The notes below the pieces were generated by a model, which did not search any database, had not been told where the DNA came from, and saw only the letters and a program-made list of their open reading frames with translations. Positions 42,435-51,904 of a DNA stretch of 64,000 bases are shown here, piece by piece. Position 1 is the first letter of the stretch; each line of letters begins with the position of its first letter. Position numbers and translations under genes: made by a program. Origin of the DNA: Rhynchopus euleeides (Eukaryota > Euglenozoa > Diplonemea > Diplonemida > Diplonemidae); assembly GCA_963210315.1 (NCBI GenBank), contig OY723248.1:1628727-1692726 (forward strand), given 5' to 3'.

Positions 42435-43581
42435 GGGGGGGTCAAATGGGGGTGACAAACACGATTTTTCAAAAAACCGGCGCAGAGGCCCCAAAGCCCC
42501 CGTAAACCCTCCAAACCCCCCCAGATCGGTCCGGAAACCCATCGAACCCCACTTTTCCACCATTCCGGGCACCTCAGGTGCCCGAATTGGGGTACCTAAA
42601 TTTTGTGCCACCGTTTGGTACCGTACAGTGCCACTGTGTGGGAGGTTGGAAAAGAAAATGCCCCAACACACCACATCTGAGGGTTGCAATGCATGTTGCT
42701 TGCCAACCACGTCATCCGGTGGGTGTCAGGCGCTATGTAGGTGGCATTAGCCAGGTCTTCGATGTGTTCTGGCTTGTATACATACCTCCCTGCCACCATG
42801 CACCGGGAGCTGCCTGTAGGTACGGAACAAGTCCAGATGGTCGTGTGATTCCTGTGCAGCAGTGCTCCACAACCGGGATGTGTTGACAACGACTGTTGCA
42901 ACACGAGCTGTACATTCCGGGAACACATGAAGTGCGCTGTCGTGGTACCCATTGTGCCAGAATTGGTAGTTGCTGCGGTCTACTTTGCCTGGCCCAGGAG
43001 CACTGGTACTGAACAGTGCAATATGCGTGGCGAGGTGAATGCAACGGAAGCGCGCAAAGCCAATACAGCTCTCGGATGGCGGGTGGTGGTGCCACTAGTG
43101 TGTGACGTTCACTCGAGGATACAATGCATCACAATGAATCAGCAACCGTGGACCGAGTACAATACGCTCTCTGTGGCTGGTGTGGGGGACAAAGGCAGTG
43201 CCTGTGCCGCAGGCAGGGAGGTACATATACAAGCCAGAACTCATCGAAGACCTGGCTAATGCCACCTACATAGCGCCTGACACCCACCGGATGACGTGGT
43301 TGGCAAGCAACATGCATTGCAACCCTCAGATGTGGTGTGTTGGGGCATTTTCTTTTCCAACCTCCCACACAGTGGCACTGTACGGTACCAAACGGTGGCA
43401 CAAAATTTAGGTACCCCAATTCGGGCACCTGAGGTGCCCGGAATGGTGGAAAAGTGGGGTTCGATGGGTTTCCGGACCGATCTGGGGGGGTTTGGAGGGT
43501 TTACGGGGGCTTTGGGGCCTCTGCGCCGGTTTTTTGAAAAATCGTGTTTATCCACGTAAAAGGGGGGCATTTGACCCCCCC
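42435..43581. mobile_element. TA-flanked fold-back element, about 365-bp inverted repeats
   Basis: The arms 42435-42795 and 43210-43581 are inverted copies: tips GGGGGGGTCAAATG, inner block CGATCTGGGGGG/CCCCCCAGATCG, GGCACCTCAGGTGCC, and inner ends CAGGGAGGTA(T/C)(G/A)TATAC. TA flanks both tips (42433-42434, 43582-43583). The arms are nearly identical apart from about 10 bp near the tip, implying recent origin or arm homogenisation. The 414-bp centre has no convincing ORF. Confidence 0.85.
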
Positions 43582-43827
43582 TAGGGGGGGGGGGTGGGGT
43601 GGTGAGAGGGGCACTGCTCCCCTCCCCCCCACCCAGTGTGGAGTGGTCTGAAGATCCGAAGTGTTGGTGGCCAGCCCCCCGCCCCCCCCCCCTCCAACTG
43701 ACGTATTGCCTGGCGAGTAGGTTGGGGCTGTGTGTTTTTGACCCCATCCCACTTCCCTTCTCTTCAGAGTTGCGCCACACACAGTTTCTGCACATCAATC
43801 ACATCCTCCTTGCCAGAGCCTATTTCC

Positions 43828-46008
43828 ATGGTATCGATGCACGGCCCCACCGCTGTGCTGCTTGCCTGCGTGGCAGCTGTTAGCGGGCAGTACACAGTGC
43901 AGCTGGATGCCTTCGGCAGCAACGGTATCCGCGTGCGTATCGCGCAGGAGGGTACGCCCATGCAGGAGCCACTCATCGGTGCGCTGAAGGATGCCACCGA
44001 CGAGAGCTTCGTCAAGTCCATCACCAAGACGCCTGTGTCGTGGGGCGCCGGGCAGAACCTGACAGTGGGGAACCTGAATGTCTACCTTGGGGCCAACGGC
44101 CTGCCTATCGCCAGGCGCGTGTCGGACAACACGGTGCTGCTGGAGACGGAGGCTGTTTTCTTCTGCGGGAAGCAGTCGTGGAAGCACGTCAACGCGACCA
44201 ACTCGCAGTCCATCCAGTTCAAGGGCTACGACCAGAAGGTGTTCGGGCTGGGTGAGCACGGGCTGTCGTACAAGGGGGGAGAGGTGAACCTGTTCCCCTA
44301 TGCGCGTATCTTCGCCAACTCGATCTTCTACGTGCAGAGCCACGGCAGCGATGTGTCCATCCCGTGGTACGCTTCGTCTGCAGGGTATGGGTTTGTCTGG
44401 AACAGCCCTGCGCTGGGCAATGTCTCGCTGGACACCGACGCGCTCTACTGGGGTGGGCAGGACGTGCGCCGCACACTGGACTTCTGGGTCACCACGACGT
44501 CGGATGACCCGGACAAGGTGGCGCAGCAGACGGGCAAGTCGTTCTACCTGCAGCTCCTGAGGCAGTACGTTGATGCTGTGGGCCACGCGACCCCCATCCC
44601 TGACTTTGCCACCGGGTTCATCCAGAGCAAGGACCGCTACAGGAACCAGACGCAGGTGATGGAGGTGGCGCGTGAGTATGTGAAGCGGCAGATCCCGATC
44701 TCCATGATTGTGATCGACTGGTTCCACTGGCCCCAGATGGGCGACTTCGTGTTCAACCCCGCGTGCTTCCCCGACCCCGCCGCCATGGTGGAGGAGCTGC
44801 AGGGGCTTGGGATCGAGCTGATGGTGACGATGTGGCCCTTCATGGGTTTCAACGTCTCCAGCAACTGGGAGGAGTACCTCTCGAACAACTGGCTGGCAAA
44901 CGACACCGTGACGGGGCGGGCCGACACCACCAGCTTCTGGCGCTACAACACCCCGACGCCGAACGCCGTGATCGACTTCAGCAACCCCGCTGCGATGAAC
45001 GCCACCTTCCAGAAGTGGTACGAGGGCTACGGCAAGTTCGGGATCAAGGCCATCTGGATGGACGAATCTGAGCCGGACCACACGCTGGCGATCTTTGGTG
45101 GCCAGTGGTCGTTCCATGCAGGCTCCGACGCCCAGATGATCCCCGCCTGGGTGCGGTACTACACCGACGGCATGGCGAAGGGGCTCCGCTCCACCGGGCT
45201 TGCCGACGGCGAGTTCTTCATTCTCTCCCGCAACGCCTGGGTCGGCACCTGGGGCAACGGGGTGGCGCTGTGGAGCGGCGACGTCGCATCATCGTGGGAC
45301 TCCCTCAACTCCTCCGTGCAGGGCGGGCAGATCGCCGGCATGTCCGGCGTGCCTCTGTGGACCACCGACATCGGGGGCTACACAGGGGGCGACCCCGAAA
45401 GCGCAGACTTCCAGGAGCTGATCGTGCGGTGGTTCCAGTTCGGCGTGTTCACCCCCCTCTTCCGCCTGCACGGGCACAGGTCGGGCGGCCCCCCTGCGAC
45501 GGAGGCGTGCTGGGCGACGAACGGCGACAACGAGGTGTGGAACCTCGCCAAGGAGCAGGTGCACTACGACGCCATCATCACGTCCATCCGCCTGCGCGAG
45601 GGCCTGCGTGACTACGTCAAGAGGATCAACGCAGAGTCCGTCGAGACTGGCATCCCTATGATGCGCCCCATGTTCCTCGAGTTCCCCTTCGACCCGGTGT
45701 GCCAGGAGAGGAGCCTCTACAACCAGTTCATGCTGGGGCCCGACTGGCTCATCTCGCCCGTCACCCTCCCGGTGGCGAACTACACGACGTGGCCTGTCTA
45801 CCTGCCGCAGATCCCCTCCACCCACGAGTGGGTCTACCACTGGAACCAGTCGGTGTCGGCATCGGGCGCATACAACATGTCCATCACCACCATCAGCGAA
45901 TACCCGCTGTTCTTCAAGCGCCCCGTGCAGCCTGTGGTGCCTCCGTCGGTCGAGGTCAAGGAGCCCGTCAAGGAGAGGGAGTGGAGCCAGTTCCCGCGCG
46001 AGAGCTAG
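43828..46008 (+). CDS. Secreted glycoside hydrolase family 31 alpha-glucosidase/xylosidase
   Basis: 726 aa from ATG 43828 (MVSMHGPTAVLLACVAAVSG, a signal peptide; Met 4 is an alternative). The upstream open frame uses GTG and is discounted. GH31 marks: N-terminal beta-sandwich (FKGYDQKVFGLGEHG), the barrel lines MIVIDWFHWPQMGDFVFN and GIELMVTMWPFMG, the nucleophile in AIWMDESEPD (D412), LSRNAWVGTWGNGVALWSGD (acid/base D485), TDIGGYTGG, LFRLHGHRS, and MMRPMFLEFP. The family releases alpha-glucose or alpha-xylose from oligosaccharide ends with retention. Many NxS/T sites. The C-terminal beta domains are short and the end is charged (EVKEPVKEREW). There are no ER-retention letters, so lysosomal or extracellular digestion is more likely than ER trimming. 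Confidence 0.93.
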   Translation: MVSMHGPTAVLLACVAAVSGQYTVQLDAFGSNGIRVRIAQEGTPMQEPLIGALKDATDESFVKSITKTPVSWGAGQNLTVGNLNVYLGANGLPIARRVSDNTVLLETEAVFFCGKQSWKHVNATNSQSIQFKGYDQKVFGLGEHGLSYKGGEVNLFPYARIFANSIFYVQSHGSDVSIPWYASSAGYGFVWNSPALGNVSLDTDALYWGGQDVRRTLDFWVTTTSDDPDKVAQQTGKSFYLQLLRQYVDAVGHATPIPDFATGFIQSKDRYRNQTQVMEVAREYVKRQIPISMIVIDWFHWPQMGDFVFNPACFPDPAAMVEELQGLGIELMVTMWPFMGFNVSSNWEEYLSNNWLANDTVTGRADTTSFWRYNTPTPNAVIDFSNPAAMNATFQKWYEGYGKFGIKAIWMDESEPDHTLAIFGGQWSFHAGSDAQMIPAWVRYYTDGMAKGLRSTGLADGEFFILSRNAWVGTWGNGVALWSGDVASSWDSLNSSVQGGQIAGMSGVPLWTTDIGGYTGGDPESADFQELIVRWFQFGVFTPLFRLHGHRSGGPPATEACWATNGDNEVWNLAKEQVHYDAIITSIRLREGLRDYVKRINAESVETGIPMMRPMFLEFPFDPVCQERSLYNQFMLGPDWLISPVTLPVANYTTWPVYLPQIPSTHEWVYHWNQSVSASGAYNMSITTISEYPLFFKRPVQPVVPPSVEVKEPVKEREWSQFPRES

Positions 46009-46275
46009 GGGCCAGAAGAGGCAGGCGGCAGTGCGGGGGGCATGCCCCGTTTGTTTTGACACGAGAGTGTTTGGTTAGGATCCAGGCAGGAGGTGCGTCT
46101 CTTCTGAGAGAAGAGGGGGCCTCCCAGGATCGTAGAGGTCGGGCGGGTTCGTTGTGTACAATAACCTGAGGATGTGTGTGTGTGTGTGGTTATAAAGTTT
46201 TAAGGCGGTGTCGCCCTGCACGGGCAGTAGCACCTCCCCTTCAGTATCGCACTCCCGAAGGATTCCCCAACACGG

Positions 46276-46387
46276 CGTGACACCGGTTTCGACGCGTACT
46301 CTTCGTACCCCTCCCCCCGGCCGCGTCTCTTCAGCGAAGAACCGGGGATAATCGGACCAGGGCTAGCTAAACCCTGGTGGTGTCACG
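46276..46387 (-). ncRNA. Hammerhead ribozyme core, left repeat
   Basis: Read on the minus strand: CGTGACACC (46387-46379) pairs with GGTGTCACG (46284-46276) as helix III. GGUC at 46358-46355 gives the cleavage triplet GUC, its GGU pairing with ACC at 46287-46285. Helix I starts CGA/UCG (46354-46352 with the bases before the core). CUGAAGA at 46334-46328 fits CUGANGA. Helix II is GACGCG/CGCGUC (46327-46322 with 46296-46291), then GAAA (46290-46287). All invariant core bases are present. Odd points: about 20 nt (AGGG...CCCT mini-hairpin) bulge from the 5' strand of helix III, and helix I is only 3 bp. Confidence 0.65.
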
Positions 46388-47074
46388 GGTGGGGTTGGAG
46401 AGGGAGAAAAGGAAGAAATGAAGTTGCGAAAAAGTCAAACACTGACACGTGAAATCAATAAAAAGGGTGGTATATATCGCCCCCTTGCTGCGACGAAGAC
46501 ACTAAATAGTCAGGCCGCTTCAAGAGTCTTGAGGGCTTGAAGGAAGAAACAGGTTGCTGATGAGTCTCAGGAGCAGGCACCTTTTGTCCGCCCACATGAC
46601 CTTCGCCCGAAGGCGAACCTCGTCCAGCTTGGCTCGATCGCCACAGAGAAGGGGATCATTCTCCGCTGTGGTGAACATCTTAAAAACCGAGGGTGCAGAG
46701 GTGGGGCAGCCCACTGGTGCGACAGCAGGCCGCCCCCGGATAGCTATAACTAGTGCATAGGAAGCATACGACGGCACACGCCACAGATGCCGAAGGCACA
46801 ACGGCGGGTCACTTTTAACCACCAGAGGAGTGGCACTCCCGAGGGGTGGGGAAGGGGGGGTAGTCACAACACTTTCGAAGGAAGTAAAGGGGCAAATGGG
46901 ATGTTTTGTGCAAGGTAGAAAGGAAGTCACAACATGAGGCAGGGGGGATTGCTCATCAGGCCTGGGGGAATAGAGGGTTTGTGTGTGGTTATAAAGTTTT
47001 AAGGCGGTGTCGCCCTGCACGGGCAGTAGCACCTCCCCTTCAGTATCGCACTCCCGAAGGATTCCCCAACACGA

Positions 47075-47186
47075 CGTGACACCGGTTTCGACGCGTACTC
47101 TTCGTACCCCTCCCCCCGGCCGCGTCTCTTCAGCGAAGAACCGGGGATAATCGGACCAGGGCTAGCTAAACCCTGGTGGTGTCACG
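47075..47186 (-). ncRNA. Hammerhead ribozyme core, right repeat
   Basis: The same structure, shifted by 799 bases: helix III strands, GUC site, CUGAAGA, the 6-bp helix II and GAAA are unchanged, with a G-to-A difference just outside helix III (CACGGCGTG versus CACGACGTG). Confidence 0.65.
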
Positions 47187-47916
47187 GGTGGGGTTGGAGA
47201 GGGAGAAAAGGAAGAAATGAAGTTGCGAAAAAGTCAAACACTGACACGTGAAATCAATAAAAAAGCGGTATATATCGCCCCCTTGCTGCGACAAAGACAC
47301 TAAATAGTCAGGCCGCTCCAAGAGTCTTGAGGGCTTGTGTGTGTGTGTGTGTGGTGTTGCAGTGGCAGCAAGCGTGTGTGGGTGTGCTTCCGATAACACA
47401 AGATTACCCCATGTGGATGTGTCGTTTTTCATGTTTCAACTGCCCCTGCGCAGGCCCAATGGCCCCGAATGGGGGAGGGAGGGGGCAAGCTCTCATAGTG
47501 CCTGGGGTTGTCGATGCCAAAAAAAAAAAGAACGTATTCGCCACAAGCATACATGATTCTTGCCAGGTATAAGTATAAGGATTTTCAGGATTTTCACAAT
47601 TTTTTTCCTTGGTGGTTCAGGCCCAAATGGTGTGAACAAATAATGTTTCCGGAGGGAAAAAAATACCATGGCGTGAGCCACGGATCCCAATGATGCAAAT
47701 AAACGCATTTTCGGGAGGAGGAAAAAATGGCCCAAAAATGGGGCCCGGGCGGGCCAGCCGGGGCCTGGCCCATGTCCTCAGTGTCTGTCATTCAGCATCT
47801 GGCTTTGACGCGGCAATCCAGCCTGCACTGACGAGCCTTGGCGCCCTCGAACCCTTGGGCACGATTCACTCAACTTCAACTTCCCGTCCCAAGGAAGATG
47901 GGCTGTGCCCCACAAG

Positions 47917-48147
47917 GAACAGATGTTCGCCGTGGCCTCCGGCGGCTGGGGGGCTCCGCCCCCCAGACCCCCCTGTGACGGATACCTGTCGACCAAGCCC
48001 TTTGGGGTCACATCGGGTCAGGGAATCCAGAGACCGCCCTCAGGAGGACGCACCCGACTCCCACAGAATCTGTAACCCACAAAGAACAGACGTTCACTAC
48101 CGTGGCCTCCGGCGGCTGGGGGGCTCCGCCCCCCAGACCCCCCTGTG
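47917..48147 (+). repeat. R-family repeat, copies 1 and 2
   Basis: Copies of GAACAGATGTTCACTACCG followed by TGGCCTCCGGCGGCTGGGG, the hairpin GGGGGGCTCCGCCCCCC and AGACCCCCCTGT, ending near 47977 and 48147. The sequence between them (AAGCCCTTTGGGGTCACATC ... CTCAGGAGGACGCA) is a diverged version of that between copies 4 and 5 and before copy 7. Confidence 0.85.
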
Positions 48148-48430
48148 GACCTCTTTGCATTCTCTGGACCACCTCTAAGGCCTCTAAGGGTGCACCGCCC
48201 TCTCTCAACTGCATATTCCTACGATTTCTCGTACTTCTGTACAGGGTCTGATACAGGATGGACTCATCTGTGGGACACGTCCGGGGTCACTGTGGATTCC
48301 AATGTCCCGAAACATGCCGTTTTCGGGGTTTTCCGGGTCACCTGCGGTGCGCACGGCCCAAAAAATGGGGTGAAACAGGTCACGAAAATCAAGAAAAAAC
48401 TTGGTATATGGTGTGATTCAGGAACCCCCC

Positions 48431-48479
48431 AGAACTGGCATAGACATGGCATAGAACCGGCATAGAACTGGCATAGAAC
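48431..48479 (+). repeat. Short tandem repeat (GGCATAGAAC)n
   Basis: Four units of ACTGGCATAGA/ACCGGCATAGA type; the same 48-bp string recurs at 50245-50292. Confidence 0.85.
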
Positions 48480-48614
48480 ACCGGTCCACAATCCTTCAGG
48501 AAATGTCTGTGCAGGTTTCTACTGGGGAGATACACTACTTGACCACTTTATGGTCCAGGTCAAGGGGGGGAATTCACTTCCCGATTAAAAAATGTCACAT
48601 TTCTCTGATGTAGG

Positions 48615-49236
48615 CAGGGTTTCCGCGAGGGCGATTTTTGGGCGAAAACCCCCTTTTTATTTTTTTCCCCCATTTTCAGTGGGCGAAATCGCCCCCCCCC
48701 CTTTTTTTTTGGGCCAGTAATTTTTGGGCGAAATCGCCCCGGAAGTTTGGCTGGAGGAAGCTGGCCTGGAGTGGAGGCACTGGTCTCGTGCCAGGTATGG
48801 CTGGTATGCACTGTTCTTCTCGGTTTCGTAAGTCGAAACCTAGAAAAAAGTTGCCCTCCCTTCCGCCCACAAGAGATGTTCACTACCGTGGCCTCCGGCG
48901 GCTGGGGGGCTCCGCCCCCCAGACCCCCTCATGTGGCATGTCCTTGTGATGACAATTTATCGTCACATCGGTGGAGTCCGTGCCACACTCAAAACGCAGC
49001 CCAACTCACATCCAATCTGAGTGGAGGTCAGAAAGCAAGGCGGGCTTTGTACAAGTTGCAAAGGCCAGTCCCACCCTGAGCTGGCTCTCAGGATAACGGA
49101 ACATCATGCATCAACTGGCTAATGCCCGGAGCGCGAGGGCGCGAAGCGCCCGAGCAAAATTTTTTTTAGGGGCCTTTTTTGCAAGAAATTTATCGCCCAC
49201 AGAAATTTTGGAGGTGGGCGATTAGCGGAAGCCCTG
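48615..49236. mobile_element. Non-autonomous hAT element
   Basis: Tips CAGGGTTTCCGC and GCGGAAGCCCTG are imperfect inverted repeats, each followed inward by GGGCGAT-type sequence. The exact 8-bp target duplication GATGTAGG lies at 48607-48614 and 49237-49244. It carries R-family copy 3 (48868-48930) and no transposase frame. Confidence 0.9.
48868..48930 (+). repeat. R-family repeat, copy 3
   Basis: AGATGTTCACTACCGTGGCC plus the GGGGGGCTCCGCCCCCC hairpin, lying within the hAT element. Confidence 0.9.
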
Positions 49237-49467
49237 GATGTAGGGCTCTTTGGTGACGGGAACATGGGATGCAGAACCTGGGGGGGGAGGTGGGCGGTGG
49301 GGGGGTGTCCGCAGTGTCTTCCCAGCACAACTGGAGAGCCACCCACTCTGCTGCAGTTTGCCGAAGCTAATACCTGGCGCAATAACCCAGCGCGTTCACT
49401 CCATCGATCTGTACAAGAAGCAGCCCAGCCAGTGCCACAAGCCCAGGCCGAAGGGGGGTGACGTTCT

Positions 49468-49624
49468 CTCGGGGTCCCCGAGGGAACAGAGAGGTAACAG
49501 AGCGGGATATCCGTGGGATGTCCCTCTCTGTTACTCTCGTGTCTTCTGCAGGGTTCCACCTTGGCGTAGGATATCCAACGCGAGAAGCAACATCCCGTGG
49601 AGGTTATCCCATAGGATATCCTAC
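49468..49624. other. Cluster of three perfect stem-loops
   Basis: CTCGGGGTCCCCGAG (49468-49482); GTAACAGAG/CTCTGTTAC (49494-49502, 49526-49534); GTAGGATATCC/GGATATCCTAC (49566-49576, 49614-49624). GGATATCC occurs three times. Function unknown. Confidence 0.5.
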
Positions 49625-50244
49625 CCAAGTTCTGGGAATCGAACCACCTACGGTTTTCACGCCCGAATACGCAGGTCCATGACAGCACATGGCGGACAAC
49701 CCAGAATCGAGCGCGGTGGCTCCAGCACATCTCCCGACGGCGTTCCCCCGAGGGGAGCCTCGCCCGATGTACTTTGCACCGAGGAGGGGCGACTCGTCTG
49801 GGATGTCGACTGCCGCAGTCACGGTGTCGACGACACACAGCACCTGAGCGGGTTTTGAACCCGGGACCGTCAATTATCAGGCAGGACCTCAGGCCTTGAG
49901 GGGGGGCGCCGACCCGGGCTTCCCCTCCCGGTGCCCTCGCCTCGAAGGGAGGACGTTTGGTGTGTCGGCATGTTGCTGCGCCATGTTGCTGCTGCCTCAC
50001 CGGATCAACTTAAGCTCCTGTGAGCTGCCCTCTCTCTGAGGTCGAGGTGGCCAGAAGGCCGAGGTGCCCACAGCCTTTTCCTCAACAGAAACCCGCTTTT
50101 TCGGGGTCAGTCAGACCATATCCACCTCAAACAGTGCTGGAGAGGCCCCAGGCCTTCAGGATTGCGAGGATCAGCCCATGTTGGGGCCAAGTTAGCTACC
50201 ATTTTCCTAGGGTACATTTCTCGAAGGATTCCTTAAGGGGCCCC

Positions 50245-50292
50245 AGAACTGGCATAGACATGGCATAGAACCGGCATAGAACTGGCATAGAA
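50245..50292 (+). repeat. Short tandem repeat (GGCATAGAAC)n, second site
   Basis: Same string as 48431-48479 but different flanks; the surrounding 49625-50456 shows no gene. Confidence 0.85.
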
Positions 50293-50456
50293 CCCCTATT
50301 GAATCACACCAGTATAAGTATCGCGTTTTTGGCCGTTTTTGGTCGGAATAAGCGGCATGTATGGCCACAAGTATGAAGCTAAATGTGGAGTCCAAGTCCC
50401 GATTCAGGATTGCACTTTTTTTCTCTTTGGGTTTTTATAGGGAGGGAATTTCTTTT

Positions 50457-50667
50457 ACTAGTTACGAGCGACGAAGCGTAGCGAAGTCGCGAAGTAACGA
50501 AGGAAATCGTACGACTGAAGCTTTGGATTAGCACCTCATGCCACTTCACAGGGCCTCTACACAGCCTTGAGACAGCAAGTGTGCGCTCAACAAAAAGTAG
50601 TCCGGAACTGTTCTCCCACAGTTGCTGGACAGGGTGTCTATAATAAAGCGAAAGGAGTACGATTTCT
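50457..50667 (+). repeat. S-family repeat, best-preserved copy
   Basis: Begins ACTAGTTACGAGCG. Bases 50461-50498 fold into a hairpin with alternating paired and purine steps: GTTAC-ga-GCGAC-gaa-GC around gta, returning GC-gaa-GTCGC-gaa-GTAAC. GAAATCGTAC at about 50501 and GTACGATTTC at about 50656 are inverted repeats near the two ends. There is no ORF. It could be a SINE-like element derived from a structured RNA or a MITE; no tRNA-type promoter boxes were recognised. Confidence 0.85.
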
Positions 50668-50832
50668 CCTTGGGTTTTTTAAGTGGGATTTTTTCCCCAC
50701 AGGTTTTCTGGGTGAAGTTTTTCGGGGGCAGGTGGTATTCTAGTGGGGGATGAGGATGAATCCTCCGGACACCCGCCCCTTTTTCGGTTGTTCCAGCCAA
50801 AACCCGGCGTTGTTCCCCAGTCAAGAGCCAGG

Positions 50833-51101
50833 CGTTCACTAGCGTGGCCTCCGGCGGCTGGGGGGCTCCGCCCCCCAGACCCCCCTGTACCACTAGGCTG
50901 GAGCGTGTGCCTGTCTTGTAGCCAAGTCCTTTGGGTTCACATCAGCGAATGGGACCCAGACCACTCTCAGTAGCCTCAGGAGGACGCAACCAACAATCTG
51001 TACGCCCGCAACTCCCACGCGCTCCCACTACGGCGCAAGGAACAGATACTCACTACCGTGGCCTCCAGCGGCTGGGGGGCTCCGCCCCCCAGACCCCCCG
51101 T
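50833..51101 (+). repeat. R-family repeats, copies 4 and 5 with shared spacer
   Basis: Two hairpin units separated by about 150 bp (TTGTAGCCAAGTCCTTTGGG ... CTCAGGAGGACGCA). The whole block is duplicated at 55242-55520. Confidence 0.9.
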
Positions 51102-51360
51102 ATGTCGAGCAACCAAATCCTTGAGCTTGTGCCACTGGGTATAGGAAAGGGTCGTTACAATAACGCCCCGAAAACCCATTTTTGGCATCCCTTGCCTGGC
51201 ATGTTGCTGTTGTGTTGCCACTATCTCTCATCACACAGGGCGTCTAATACCCACACACCACACTCACACTGGTTGTGTGGTGGGGATGGGGGGATTTTCT
51301 TGCCCGCGAGGGGGATTGCGCGCCATTTCCCCCCCCCCCCCCCCCCCTAGGGCAGTGATT

Positions 51361-51462
51361 AAATAAACGTTGAAAACGTTTAGCGTTTATAAACGTTTAA
51401 CGTTTTTCAGAATTCTGAGCGGAAATAAACGTTCAGATAAACGCTTAATAAACGTTTCCCTG
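51361..51462. repeat. AT-rich palindromic repeat (AAACGTTT)
   Basis: About eight TAAACGTTTA/AAACGTT units in variable spacing, after a 20-base poly-C run. Confidence 0.8.
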
Positions 51463-51904
51463 CAGGCTCTGCCACTGAGTCACTTTACATCATAATACAT
51501 CATGGCCAGCGCACCACACCCCAAATTCCAGGGCGGGGGGGCACCGCTGCGGTGAGGACAGCAATATGTCGAAGCGCAAGGTCGAAACCATCGGCGCTAT
51601 TTCTGGCCACTTCTTGTACCCGTGCCTGCTGTACCAGGTGCCTGTTCCAGTCAGTTGCCTCCCATCAGAGGAGGCATCTGAGAGACCTGGGTCATAAGCC
51701 CGTACAAAACCAAAATTTTCAACATACCATCAGAACCGCCCTAATACCTGATCTGACCCGAAAATCCGACCCATACCCCCCCGGAAACTGTCTGGGGCCC
51801 ACTTGTGACACCTGATACGCACTTTTGTGATGATTTTTTGGGGTCCTAAAAAATGTACCTCAGTTTCGTACCTTGCCTTTGTACCTGAACCACTCCCGAC
51901 CGCA

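Larger units (their letters stand above)
46181..47337 (-). mobile_element. Retrozyme-like element: direct repeats with hammerhead cores
   Basis: Two direct repeats, 46181-46539 and 46980-47337, differ at only a few positions; the period is 799 bp, with 440 bp of unique DNA between. Each repeat carries a minus-strand hammerhead ribozyme core. Size (1.16 kb overall, about 360-bp repeats, no clear protein) and ribozymes in the repeats match retrozymes. Cleavage at both sites would release a 799-nt RNA able to circularise. The outer flanks are TG microsatellites, so no target duplication can be defined. A purine run GGGGGAATAGAGGG precedes the right repeat; no tRNA primer site is obvious. A 170-codon minus-strand frame (46520-47032) spans the centre but resembles no known protein. 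It could instead be 1.45 units of a tandem repeat made from circular RNA. Confidence 0.7.

Noticed and set aside
46181-47337. Ordinary LTR retrotransposon
   Set aside because: No gag-pol, no primer site recognised, only 440 bp between repeats; the ribozyme cores make a retrozyme-like element more likely.
49630-49880. Two tRNA B-box-like strings on the minus strand (GGTTCGATTCC and GGTTCAAAACC)
   Set aside because: I could not build a full T-arm, anticodon arm or A box at the right spacing, so no tRNA gene is called. tRNAscan-SE would settle it.
49119-50000. Overlapping frames of about 200 and 293 codons on opposite strands
   Set aside because: Both cross the hairpin cluster and a hAT end; neither shows coding character or homology.
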